Source: Halodesulfovibrio aestuarii
GTDB lineage: Bacteria; Desulfobacterota; Desulfovibrionia; Desulfovibrionales; Desulfovibrionaceae
DNA length: 64,000 nucleotides
Direction: 5' to 3' (one strand)
Assembly: GCF_050571805.1 (NCBI RefSeq)
Contig: NZ_CP192219.1
The first letter of the stretch is position 1, and each line of letters starts with the position of its first letter. The notes under the pieces were generated by a model. That model searched no databases. It was not told the origin of the DNA and saw only the letters and a program-made list of their open reading frames with translations. Below, in pieces: positions 34,972 through 42,523 of the stretch. The translations under genes were made by a program, and so were the position numbers.

Positions 34972-35970
34972 ATGAAAAAGTCATCTATAAATAAAACATC
35001 ATCCAATTTGCCGATCTCCCGAAGGTCCTTTCTAAAAGTTTTCGGAGCTGCCGGAGCTACTGCATGTGCCTCTACGGTGCGCCCTGCTGAAGCTCAAACA
35101 AAACAACCTAAAGAAGAACTTATGACCGTACTCGATATATCAAAATGTATCGGCTGCGGGGAATGTGTTGCTGCCTGCAAAGACTCCAACGCACATAAGT
35201 TTCCTACGGTATCCAAACCTATTCCGAAGATGTTTCCTCCACGCGTAAAAGTTGAGGACTGGTCAGATAAAAAAGATGTGGACGACCGGCTCACCCCGTA
35301 CAACTGGCTCTACATTCAGACAGCAGAAGTGGAACACAACAACGAAGAATACGAAATTAATATTCCGCGCCGCTGTCTGCATTGTACCAACCCGCCGTGC
35401 GCAAACCTCTGTCCATGGGGCGCTGCGCGCAAAGAAGATTCAGGCATAGTCCGCATCAGCGAAGATATTTGCCTTGGTGGCGCCAAATGCCGAACGGTCT
35501 GCCCTTGGCATATTCCACAACGCCAAAGTGGTGCAGGTCTATACTTAAACCTTCTCCCCCGCTTTGCAGGAAACGGAACCATGCTCAAGTGCGACCGTTG
35601 CTACGATAAAATAGCACAAGGCGAGCAGCCCGCATGCATCACCGTCTGTCCGGAAAATGTGCAGCGCATAGGCTCCCGCAGCAAAATGATCGCCTATGCA
35701 AAAGATCTTGCAGCTTCTATGAATGGATTCATCTACGGACTTGAAGAAAACGGCGGCACCAACACAATATATGTATCTCCAGTACCATTCGAAAAGCTCA
35801 ACAAAGCCATTGAAAAAGGTAAGGGGAAGCCGCATCTTGCGCCGGTGGAGAACTCCATGGCGAAGGAAGAAACACTTACATCAGCACTTATTGCCGCTCC
35901 AATCGCCGGTGTCGCAGCAGGCGTACTTAAAGTTCTCTCTGATGCACGCAAGGAAAAGAACAATGACTAA
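34972..35970 (+). CDS. Periplasmic four-cluster ferredoxin subunit (Tat-exported)
   Basis: A 332-residue protein with a Tat signal (SRRSFLKVFGAAGA) that would cross the inner membrane in folded form. Four ferredoxin-type cysteine sets are seen: CIGCGECVAAC (near residue 65), CLHCTNPPCANLC, CLGGAKCRTVC and CDRCYDKIAQGEQPAC...C, matching the FdnH/HybA/DmsB class of [4Fe-4S] electron-transfer subunits. A hydrophobic stretch near the C-terminus may anchor it. Its stop overlaps the next gene (ATGACTAA). No molybdopterin or other catalytic subunit is adjacent, so the electron donor is unknown. Start chosen at 34972 (AGGTAG ahead), just before the Tat motif. Confidence 0.85.
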   Translation: MKKSSINKTSSNLPISRRSFLKVFGAAGATACASTVRPAEAQTKQPKEELMTVLDISKCIGCGECVAACKDSNAHKFPTVSKPIPKMFPPRVKVEDWSDKKDVDDRLTPYNWLYIQTAEVEHNNEEYEINIPRRCLHCTNPPCANLCPWGAARKEDSGIVRISEDICLGGAKCRTVCPWHIPQRQSGAGLYLNLLPRFAGNGTMLKCDRCYDKIAQGEQPACITVCPENVQRIGSRSKMIAYAKDLAASMNGFIYGLEENGGTNTIYVSPVPFEKLNKAIEKGKGKPHLAPVENSMAKEETLTSALIAAPIAGVAAGVLKVLSDARKEKNND

Positions 35971-36397
35971 CATTCTTCGAAAACTCTGGGTGCCCGTAAT
36001 GACACTCATGGCCATAACCGGCATGGGCCAGATGCCAATATTCAAACGCTACTACATTGCAGATATTCCCGGTCTCGCATGGTTAGGACAGCCTTTCACT
36101 GTCCATTGGGTGCATTATATAGGCGCAGCTGTCCTCATGTTCATGATCGCATGGTTCACAACATTATGGTTAGCCAAACAGCGCAAGCTGACAGCGTCAG
36201 GCAAGCTTCGCATCATACTTCTCGCCCTGCTTATAATCACGGGCTACGTACGTGTAATAAAAAATCTACCTGATGTGCACTTTTCACCAACATCCACCAT
36301 GCTCATCGACTGGACGCATCTGCTTTTCGCCATATTGCTCGGTGTAGCCGCCATCTGGAGTGCGCAAACCGGTCGCAAGGATTACGTCATAGAATAA
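35963..36397 (+). CDS. Small b-type cytochrome-like membrane subunit
   Basis: A 144-residue membrane protein with four hydrophobic segments (about 9-28, 44-68, 82-100, 112-132). Histidines in VHWVHYIG and IDWTHLLF sit inside or at the ends of helices as in b-type haem-binding FdnI/HybB-like subunits. It starts inside the stop of the Fe-S gene (8-bp overlap), which strongly suggests a two-subunit membrane complex carrying electrons between the periplasm and quinone. No direct homologue could be named. Confidence 0.75.
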   Translation: MTNILRKLWVPVMTLMAITGMGQMPIFKRYYIADIPGLAWLGQPFTVHWVHYIGAAVLMFMIAWFTTLWLAKQRKLTASGKLRIILLALLIITGYVRVIKNLPDVHFSPTSTMLIDWTHLLFAILLGVAAIWSAQTGRKDYVIE

Positions 36398-36519
36398 GTT
36401 TTTCCATCCGCGGAGTTTTTTGTCTCCGGCGGCCTATGACCCTTTCTAATAGAGCAAGTTAGGGATCTTCAAAAATCCCGAGATGTGATTTTAGAAAATT
36501 ATCTACGAAATTTTGCAGC

Positions 36520-36620
36520 TTAGTCCCTACTATCTATCGAAAAAAAGGGCTGTCCTACATACATAGGACAGCCCTTTTGCTATTCGAGTCAGTGAAATAA
36601 CAGCGCGTAAAAAAATTAAA
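36520..36620 (+). repeat. Terminator-bearing intergenic repeat, copy B
   Basis: A perfect 15-bp terminator stem, AAAAGGGCTGTCCTA (36543-36578), followed by GCTATTCGAGTCAGTGA and a block with ACAGCGCG. The downstream flank matches copies at 2260 and 53300. Ends the Fe-S/cytochrome b transcript and may serve the convergent Dabb gene. Confidence 0.75.
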
Positions 36621-36681
36621 AACGAGCGTTATTCACGGAATAAAAGTTTAGGAAATGCTTAAGCCATAGGCAGCAGTCCCA

Positions 36682-36987
36682 CTACACTACGAAATCAATA
36701 GCTTTTCGTGAAGAAACAACTTTTTTGATAAATGTTCCACATTCTACGTGCAACGGGTGGTTCGCGTAGCCTGCAAGGCCTGCTTCATCATCGTGCGTAG
36801 AAAGGAGGATTACCTGTACATCTTCAGTAGTAGTGCTTGCAAACTCCATAGAGACGTCGAGAGTTTTAAGAGAAGGAATTTTTCCTTCAAGATCACGAAG
36901 CATTGCTACAATTTTGGCTGCATTATCTGCGGCGGATGCACCTTCTGCCTCTTCTTTAAGAGTAAACCAAACGATATGCTTAATCAT
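36682..36987 (-). CDS. Dabb-family (stress-responsive A/B barrel) protein
   Basis: A 101-residue dimeric alpha-beta barrel protein. The start MIKHIVWFTLKEEA and the later YANHPLHVE motif are typical of the Dabb family. Members range from polyketide cyclases to proteins of unknown role; nothing here points to a substrate. Cytoplasmic, single gene, convergent with the Fe-S/cytochrome b pair. Confidence 0.85.
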   Translation of the reverse strand: MIKHIVWFTLKEEAEGASAADNAAKIVAMLRDLEGKIPSLKTLDVSMEFASTTTEDVQVILLSTHDDEAGLAGYANHPLHVECGTFIKKVVSSRKAIDFVV

Positions 36988-37185
36988 GAGATTGTCCTTC
37001 TATAAAATAATGTTGTACCTTGTTCCATATGCTTAAAGGGACAAAAAGGTCAATTGGCATGCCGTTACAGACAACACGAATGCAACAGACAGCATTGCAG
37101 ACTTGTCAATCTTCGCGTACAGACAGTTCGTTTAGCAGTGAACAGTATTCATTGTTTTAAAAGGATTATCTTTTACGGAGCGCCC

Positions 37186-38922
37186 ATGTACCCACTTACT
37201 ACATATACCCTCACCGCAATGCTCGAGCGCAGTGCTGATTTATTTTCAGATCAACCGGCGCTCTCAAATGTTGGTGGAGTTCCTGTCACCTACAAAGAGT
37301 TTGCGGCCGCCGTTCAGGGCTTGCAGGGCCTTCTTGCCAAGCATGGCGTCGTTGCCGGTGACAAAGTTGCAATATTAAGTGAGAGTACACCGAACTGGGG
37401 CATTGCATATTTTGCAATTACCACTATGGGTGCAGTAGCTGTTCCTATCCTTCCGGACTTTCATCCGGATGCCATCCATCATATCATCCGCCATTCTGAA
37501 GCAACCGCTGTTATTGTTTCTCAAAAACTGTTTAACAAAGTTGAAGACGGCCAATATGATGAACCGCCTACACTGTTCCTGATGGAAACCTTTTCTCCGG
37601 TTGCTATTGATGAAGAGCCACAAAAGCTGAAGGAATTAAAAAAATTAGGTTTGCGTGAATTCCGCTCTATTATGGATAAAGCGCGCGACCTGACACAAAA
37701 GTTCATCGACCGCGATCACGCAGACAAAATCAAAGGCACAATCAGTCTTTTTTCTGCAGGAAACACCGTTTCACCAGACGATGTTGCTGCGATTATTTAC
37801 ACCTCCGGTACCACAGGGCACTCCAAAGGGGTTGTTCTTACTCACAGCAATATTGTTGCAAACGCATATGCCGTCCGTACTATTGTTGAGCTAGGCCCCG
37901 GAGACAGACTACTTTCTATCCTTCCCCTTTCCCATACATATGAGTGTACTCTCGGTTTAATTTTACCCCTGATGAACGGTGCACATATTAACTACCTGGA
38001 CAAGCCGCCTACAGCACGCGCATTACTGCCTGCTATGGCTCAAGTTAAGCCTACAGTCATGTTATCAGTCCCGCTTGTCATTGAGAAAATCTTCAAGACT
38101 GCAATTTTACCCAAACTTACAAGCAGCTGGGCAAAACGACTGCTGTATAAATTTGCGCGTCCTAAATTACATGCTATTGCCGGTAAAAAATTGCTGGAAA
38201 CTTTTGGCGGCAGCCTACGAGTTTTCTGTATCGGTGGCGCTGCAATTGCACCTGAAGTTGAACGTTTCTTAAAGGAAGCCCACTTCCCGTACGCTATCGG
38301 ATACGGGTTAACGGAAACCAGCCCGTTGCTTGCAGGTTCCGGCCCAGCAGAAACCCGTCTCTTATCTACAGGCTATAGTCTTGATGGTGTTGAACTGAAA
38401 ATTGATGACCCGAATCCAGAAACTGGTGAAGGTGAAATTCTCGCAAAAGGGCCCAGCATTATGCGGGAGTATTACAAAGCGCCGGAGATTACTAAATCCG
38501 TGTTTACGCAAGATGGCTGGTTCCGCACTGGTGATCTGGGTAAATTTGATAGTGATAAATTCCTCTACATCCGAGGACGCCTCAAAAATGTTATTGTAGG
38601 TCCAAGCGGTGAAAACATTTATCCTGAAGAACTTGAAGGCATGATCATGCAGTCCCCATGGGTGCTGGAGACTATTGTATATGAGCAGGATAGAAAGCTT
38701 ATCGCCCGCATTCACCTTGATAGAAATAAAATTGACGAAGAGTTCGGTTCATTGCATGCAACAAAGCTTGAAGAAAAAGTTTTGAAGCTGCTTGAAGAAA
38801 TTCGTACCAACGTAAACAGCAAAGTTGCCGGTTTCTCACGCATTATGAAAGTGACAGAGCAGACTGAACCGTTTGAAAAAACGCCGACACAAAAAATTAA
38901 ACGCTACCTGTATGTAGACTAG
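37186..38922 (+). CDS. Long-chain acyl-CoA synthetase (AMP-binding)
   Basis: A 578-residue adenylate-forming enzyme. The A3 motif is IIYTSGTTGHSKGVV (near residue 200), and GYGLTETSP and the C-terminal TGDLGK, RLKNVI and TPTQKIKR motifs follow, with a lysine at the expected place. The size and the FadD-like layout suggest a fatty-acyl-CoA ligase rather than an acetyl-CoA synthetase; the chain-length preference is unknown. Start chosen at ATG 37186 with GGAG at 37177; the open frame extends 44 codons further but without family resemblance. Confidence 0.88.
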   Translation: MYPLTTYTLTAMLERSADLFSDQPALSNVGGVPVTYKEFAAAVQGLQGLLAKHGVVAGDKVAILSESTPNWGIAYFAITTMGAVAVPILPDFHPDAIHHIIRHSEATAVIVSQKLFNKVEDGQYDEPPTLFLMETFSPVAIDEEPQKLKELKKLGLREFRSIMDKARDLTQKFIDRDHADKIKGTISLFSAGNTVSPDDVAAIIYTSGTTGHSKGVVLTHSNIVANAYAVRTIVELGPGDRLLSILPLSHTYECTLGLILPLMNGAHINYLDKPPTARALLPAMAQVKPTVMLSVPLVIEKIFKTAILPKLTSSWAKRLLYKFARPKLHAIAGKKLLETFGGSLRVFCIGGAAIAPEVERFLKEAHFPYAIGYGLTETSPLLAGSGPAETRLLSTGYSLDGVELKIDDPNPETGEGEILAKGPSIMREYYKAPEITKSVFTQDGWFRTGDLGKFDSDKFLYIRGRLKNVIVGPSGENIYPEELEGMIMQSPWVLETIVYEQDRKLIARIHLDRNKIDEEFGSLHATKLEEKVLKLLEEIRTNVNSKVAGFSRIMKVTEQTEPFEKTPTQKIKRYLYVD

Positions 38923-39017
38923 TACATTTTCTGGCACAGAGCATAACCTCCTCCAGTTCAAATTTTTTGCAGCTTTTCCCTGCTAATAGCAGAAGCATTT
39001 TACGGAGTATAAATTAC

Positions 39018-39086
39018 TTTACATTTTTAAAGGCTAACGCCTAACGGCAGACACACCTTACCTACTGATTTTACAGTTCTTTTACA
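39018..39086 (+). promoter_or_regulatory. TTTACA half-sites upstream of the sigma-54 promoter
   Basis: Three TTTACA words (39018-39023, 39070-39075, 39081-39086) match the half-site of the palindromes in front of amtB and the type III glutamine synthetase gene. None is a full palindrome here; a role as enhancer-binding sites is weakly supported. Confidence 0.25.
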
Positions 39087-39109
39087 AAAAACACGCCATT
39101 CCAAAAAGT

Positions 39110-39125
39110 TGGCACGCTGTTTGCT
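39110..39125 (+). promoter_or_regulatory. Sigma-54 promoter
   Basis: TGGCACGCTGTTTGCT matches the -24/-12 consensus (TGGCACG-N4-TTGCW) at every conserved base, with exactly 10 bases between the GG and GC pairs. Transcription would begin around 39136. Confidence 0.85.
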
Positions 39126-39135
39126 TAATTAAGAG

Positions 39136-39227
39136 TACCTTCTTTCTTTCATAGGTATTTCATGGCAAGGGGTGGCTCCCCAAAACCCATATTTCTAAAG
39201 CGGAGCGCTTAGCACTCCGCTTTTTTT
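39136..39227 (+). ncRNA. Candidate sigma-54-dependent small RNA (~90 nt)
   Basis: From the predicted start about 12 bases after the sigma-54 -12 element to the T-run, the segment has three stems: TACCT/AGGTA (39136-39157), GGGG/CCCC (39169-39181) and a terminator AAAGCGGAG/CTCCGCTTT (39197-39223) followed by seven T. It looks like a discrete small RNA. A 16-codon frame at 39162-39212 with an AGGT ahead, whose Shine-Dalgarno would be hidden in the first stem, leaves room for a short peptide. Its ATG and stop fit within the transcript. Confidence 0.55.
39197..39227 (+). terminator. Terminator of the candidate sRNA
   Basis: A 9-bp perfect stem, AAAGCGGAG/CTCCGCTTT, with seven T at its 3' side. 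It lies 120 bp before aroE, so it separates the sigma-54 transcript from aroE. Confidence 0.85.
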
Positions 39228-39349
39228 ATTGCTGACAACAGCTACACGCTCTGTACCTTAACTTTTTTCTTCGCTACACTCTACGGCACACCAAAAACGT
39301 AATACACAACGTGCTGCCATAGAACGTGCTGCCCATAGAAGGAAGAAAC

Positions 39350-40171
39350 ATGACTGCTCCTCAAAAAAAATTATATGGAATCATCGGACACCCGTTAGGT
39401 CACACTATGAGCCCCGCCTTACACAATAGCGGGTTCAACATGTTTTCCCTTCAATCGGTATACATGGCGTTCCCAACCCCGCCGGAGAAACTTGCTGACT
39501 TTATGAAAAGCTTCCGCACCGTGCCGATACACGGAGCAAGTGTTACTATTCCGCACAAAGAAACTGTCATGAGGTACGTTGATAAAGTTACGCCACGGGC
39601 AAGTGCGGTTGGTGCTGTGAATACGCTCTACTGGGAAAAAGATCTTATCGTTGGTGACAACACAGATGTTCTCGGCTTTATGGCCCCGCTCAAAGACAAA
39701 AAAAATACATCTAAAAAAGCACTTGTGCTTGGTGCGGGTGGAGCAGCAAAGGCTGTTCTGGCAGGATTACAGGAACTCGGTACAAGTGACATCACCATTT
39801 GCAATCGCACACTCCAACGGGCTGAAAAACTCGCAGCAACGTTCAAAGTTAACACCATTACGTGGGATGAACGAGGTTCCGTGGTTGCAGACCTTGTCAT
39901 CAACACAACCCCTATGGGTATGGCTGGAGAACATGTAAACGAAACACCATATCTTGCAGAAATGTTTACAGAACATGGCGTAGCATATGACCTTGTCTAC
40001 AATCCTCTTGAAACAACATTCCTGCGTGCGGCAAAAGAAGCCGGCTGGGAAACAATTGACGGTTTGCACATGTTTGCCGCACAGGGCGCTGAGCAATTCA
40101 GACTCTGGACTGGAAAAAAACTTCCGCACGACCATATTCGTAAGCTGGTTTCAAATCTTTTACGCCTTTAA
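39350..40171 (+). CDS. aroE: Shikimate dehydrogenase
   Basis: A 273-residue NADPH enzyme converting 3-dehydroshikimate to shikimate. The substrate-binding region has IIGHPLGHTMSP, SVTIPHKE (with the catalytic lysine and later aspartate, here NTLY...GDNTDVLGF), and the nucleotide-binding GAGGAAKAV (near residue 130). C-terminal segment AAQGAEQFRLWTG is also conserved. Start at 39350 with AGAAGGAAG ahead. No other aro genes are near. A terminator separates it from the sigma-54 transcript upstream. Confidence 0.93.
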   Translation: MTAPQKKLYGIIGHPLGHTMSPALHNSGFNMFSLQSVYMAFPTPPEKLADFMKSFRTVPIHGASVTIPHKETVMRYVDKVTPRASAVGAVNTLYWEKDLIVGDNTDVLGFMAPLKDKKNTSKKALVLGAGGAAKAVLAGLQELGTSDITICNRTLQRAEKLAATFKVNTITWDERGSVVADLVINTTPMGMAGEHVNETPYLAEMFTEHGVAYDLVYNPLETTFLRAAKEAGWETIDGLHMFAAQGAEQFRLWTGKKLPHDHIRKLVSNLLRL

Positions 40172-40395
40172 TTTTACGCTTGTTCCAAAATTTTTACTGC
40201 ATAACGATTGCCTCTTACCTCACACCATTCTGCATCTACCTCTATGCCATCACACTAAGCCCCTCCTGCCTATTCTTTCTGCAACAAAAAAGGGTAGAGT
40301 TTTTACACTCTACCCTTTCTACGTTTCTTCAATCAATTGGATCTGATGCAGATATGGCTTGTTATCCGCAGCTATTACAAAGAAGCTTTTGTCTG

Positions 40396-40722
40396 CTACA
40401 ATGCCTCGCCAGTTCGAATTCGTCTTACGCCTTCGATGTTATAAAAGTAGATGATACCATCACCTTCATTCTGAGTTCTGGCGCCTTTTTCAATGGCTGC
40501 AATAGCGTCGTTAAGTCGTTCTTCCTGAACAACAAGTTCAATACGCAGTTTCTTAAGAAGGTTAACTTCCTCAGTTACGCCACGATAGGTTTCTGTAAAA
40601 CCTTTCTGCTGGCCGCTACCGAGAATATTTGTCACAGACAACCCAAAAAGATCCTTGGCGAACAACTCCTGCTTAACCTGCGGGAGACGTTCTGGTCTAA
40701 TAAAAGCAACGACATTTTTCAT
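40396..40722 (-). CDS. glnK: P-II nitrogen regulatory protein (GlnK-like)
   Basis: A 108-residue trimeric P-II protein. The T-loop region reads GSGQQKGFTETYRGVTEEVN, in which the Tyr-51 of E. coli GlnB/GlnK (YRGAEYMVN) is replaced by Glu. P-II proteins sense ATP/ADP and 2-oxoglutarate and plug the ammonium channel AmtB. Without that tyrosine, uridylylation by GlnD at this site is not possible. The gene is 18 bp downstream of amtB on the same strand with GGAG ahead, so it belongs to the sigma-54 operon. Confidence 0.92.
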   Translation of the reverse strand: MKNVVAFIRPERLPQVKQELFAKDLFGLSVTNILGSGQQKGFTETYRGVTEEVNLLKKLRIELVVQEERLNDAIAAIEKGARTQNEGDGIIYFYNIEGVRRIRTGEAL

Positions 40723-40740
40723 TGTTTTTCTCCAATCAGG

Positions 40741-42114
40741 TTATTCGACACTAAAAATCTGGAAACCGTTGTAGGCCTCTGAGCCATGTTCGGTAATATC
40801 CAGTCCCTTAATTTCTTCAACGCGGCTAACGCGTAATCCAACCAACTTATCAATAAGTTTAAAGCATACAGTGCCAACACCGAACGCCCATGCGAAGAAG
40901 ACGACAACGCCTAAAAGCTGGACTCCGAACAATGACAGATCTCCGGTATAGATAAATCCACTTGCAGAGCCAAAATCCGGTGATGCAAATAAGCCAACAC
41001 TAAGGGTACCGAGTGCACCGCAGACACCGTGAACAGAGATAGCACCTACAGGGTCATCAATGCATAGAACGGAATCAATAAAGTGTATAACCAAAACAAC
41101 TGCTACGCCGCAAATTGCACCTACAAGGATTGCACCTAACGGTGAAAGTTCACTACACCCTGCGGTTACACCTACCAGTCCGGCAAGAACGCCGTTCATG
41201 GTCATAGATGCTTCTGGTTTGCCAAAGCGGACCCATACAGTAATCATAGCTGTAATCATACCTGCACAGCCGGCTAAGCTTGTATTAAGGGCAATGTAGC
41301 CAATGCTGCCATCTGCCATTGTTGTTGAGCCAGCATTAAATCCAAACCAGCCAAACCAGAGAATAAATACACCGAGACCAGCCATAGGCATGCTGTGCCC
41401 AAGAATAGCACGAGGTTTTTTGTCCGGCATGTACTTACCAATTCGTGGACCAACTGCCATTGCGCCAGCCAACGCAACCCAGCCACCGAGAGAATGAACA
41501 ACCGTTGAGCCTGCAAAATCTATAAAACCGAGCGATTCGAGCCAGCCGGCATTACCGGTAAGTCCGCCCCACGCCCAGTGTCCAGCGATAGGATAAATGA
41601 ACCCTGTGATAACAATACTAATCAGAATGTATGCGTGAAATTTAGTACGTTCAGCAACACTACCGGAAACAATAGTTGCCGCCGTTGCAGCAAATACAGA
41701 CTGGAAGAACCAGAATGTAATATCGAAATCCCTTGTAGCTGACGGAGCAAGAATGGAAGAAAGGAAGAACCCATCAGTTCCGAATATTCCGGAAAAATCT
41801 GCACCAAACATTAACCCGTAACCAAACATAACAAACAGCATAGAACCGACGCCGAAATCCAGCATATTCTTCATGAGAATATTGCTCGCGTTCTTAGATC
41901 GAGTTAGACCACATTCTACCATAGCGAATCCGGCCTGCATAAACATTACCAGTATGGCACCTAGCAGGGTCCATACTATGTTCGCGTTTGTTTGTGTCAG
42001 ATACACTACAGCCTCTTCTTCAGCATGTACTAACGATGCGCTTGCGCCAAGCGCCAAAACTGTCATTACCGCAATCAACCCATTTCGGGATAACGTGCCT
42101 TTGCACACAGACAT
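40741..42114 (-). CDS. amtB: Ammonium transporter
   Basis: A 457-residue Amt/Rh channel with an N-terminal signal peptide (residues 1-31) and about 11 helices. The twin pore histidines are in STVVHSLGG (near residue 193) and SVHGVCG (near residue 340). Conducts ammonia/ammonium into the cytoplasm. It begins with AGGAGG five bases before the ATG and sits 25 bp downstream of the predicted start of a sigma-54 promoter, with palindromes further upstream. First gene of an amtB-glnK operon. Confidence 0.96.
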   Translation of the reverse strand: MSVCKGTLSRNGLIAVMTVLALGASASLVHAEEEAVVYLTQTNANIVWTLLGAILVMFMQAGFAMVECGLTRSKNASNILMKNMLDFGVGSMLFVMFGYGLMFGADFSGIFGTDGFFLSSILAPSATRDFDITFWFFQSVFAATAATIVSGSVAERTKFHAYILISIVITGFIYPIAGHWAWGGLTGNAGWLESLGFIDFAGSTVVHSLGGWVALAGAMAVGPRIGKYMPDKKPRAILGHSMPMAGLGVFILWFGWFGFNAGSTTMADGSIGYIALNTSLAGCAGMITAMITVWVRFGKPEASMTMNGVLAGLVGVTAGCSELSPLGAILVGAICGVAVVLVIHFIDSVLCIDDPVGAISVHGVCGALGTLSVGLFASPDFGSASGFIYTGDLSLFGVQLLGVVVFFAWAFGVGTVCFKLIDKLVGLRVSRVEEIKGLDITEHGSEAYNGFQIFSVE

Positions 42115-42150
42115 AGCAACCTCCTGCTTTTTAGATTTTGCATAATATAA

Positions 42151-42166
42151 AGCAGACTCTGTGCCA
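42151..42166 (-). promoter_or_regulatory. Sigma-54 promoter of amtB-glnK
   Basis: On the minus strand, TGGCACAGAGTCTGCT has GG and GC separated by 10 bases, as in the -24/-12 consensus. The start would be near 42139, 25 bp before the amtB ATG. Confidence 0.85.
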
Positions 42167-42209
42167 AAAATGTAACTACCTGTTTTTACTACACCACGTT
42201 TTTTTTGTT

Positions 42210-42225
42210 TTTACAATTTTGTAAA
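42210..42225 (-). promoter_or_regulatory. Palindromic operator/UAS 1 for amtB
   Basis: TTTACAATTTTGTAAA is a palindrome of 7-bp arms around TT, centred ~80 bp before the predicted start. The following bases (TAACGACATTTTTG) are also shared with UAS 2, so the two form a ~30-bp direct repeat. Confidence 0.65.
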
Positions 42226-42260
42226 TAACGACATTTTTGAAGCTTGCTTTTTTATTCAAA

Positions 42261-42276
42261 TTTACAATTTTGTAAA
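42261..42276 (-). promoter_or_regulatory. Palindromic operator/UAS 2 for amtB
   Basis: An identical TTTACAATTTTGTAAA, 51 bp (about five turns) from UAS 1, centred ~130 bp before the predicted start. Confidence 0.65.
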
Positions 42277-42467
42277 AAACTACATTTTTGTTTTCTTCTA
42301 ATTCTGTCTCATGATTCAAAAGCATAGATTAGTATTTTTATAGAGACAAAAACATAGAAATTATCCCTCAGAGACCTGCTAAACGTCTGCAACAGGATGT
42401 GCTTCAGTTTATTTCAAACTATACGCCGGCGCCCCACCTTCATGGCTGCCAAGGATAATACAATAAA

Positions 42468-42498
42468 AAAAGGGCGACCCCAGAGAGGCCGCCCTTTT
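42468..42498 (-). terminator. Terminator of icd
   Basis: AAAGGGCG...CGCCCTTTT with a small mismatch and, on the minus strand, six T beyond the stem. It lies 26 bp after the icd stop. Confidence 0.8.
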
Positions 42499-42523
42499 GA
42501 AAACTTTATATGGATAAATAGGA

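Larger units (their letters stand above)
42115..42523. other. Regulatory region of amtB-glnK and tail of icd
   Basis: Holds the sigma-54 promoter (42151-42166), two palindromic sites (42210-42225, 42261-42276) and the icd terminator (42468-42498). Nothing else was seen in it. Confidence 0.7.
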
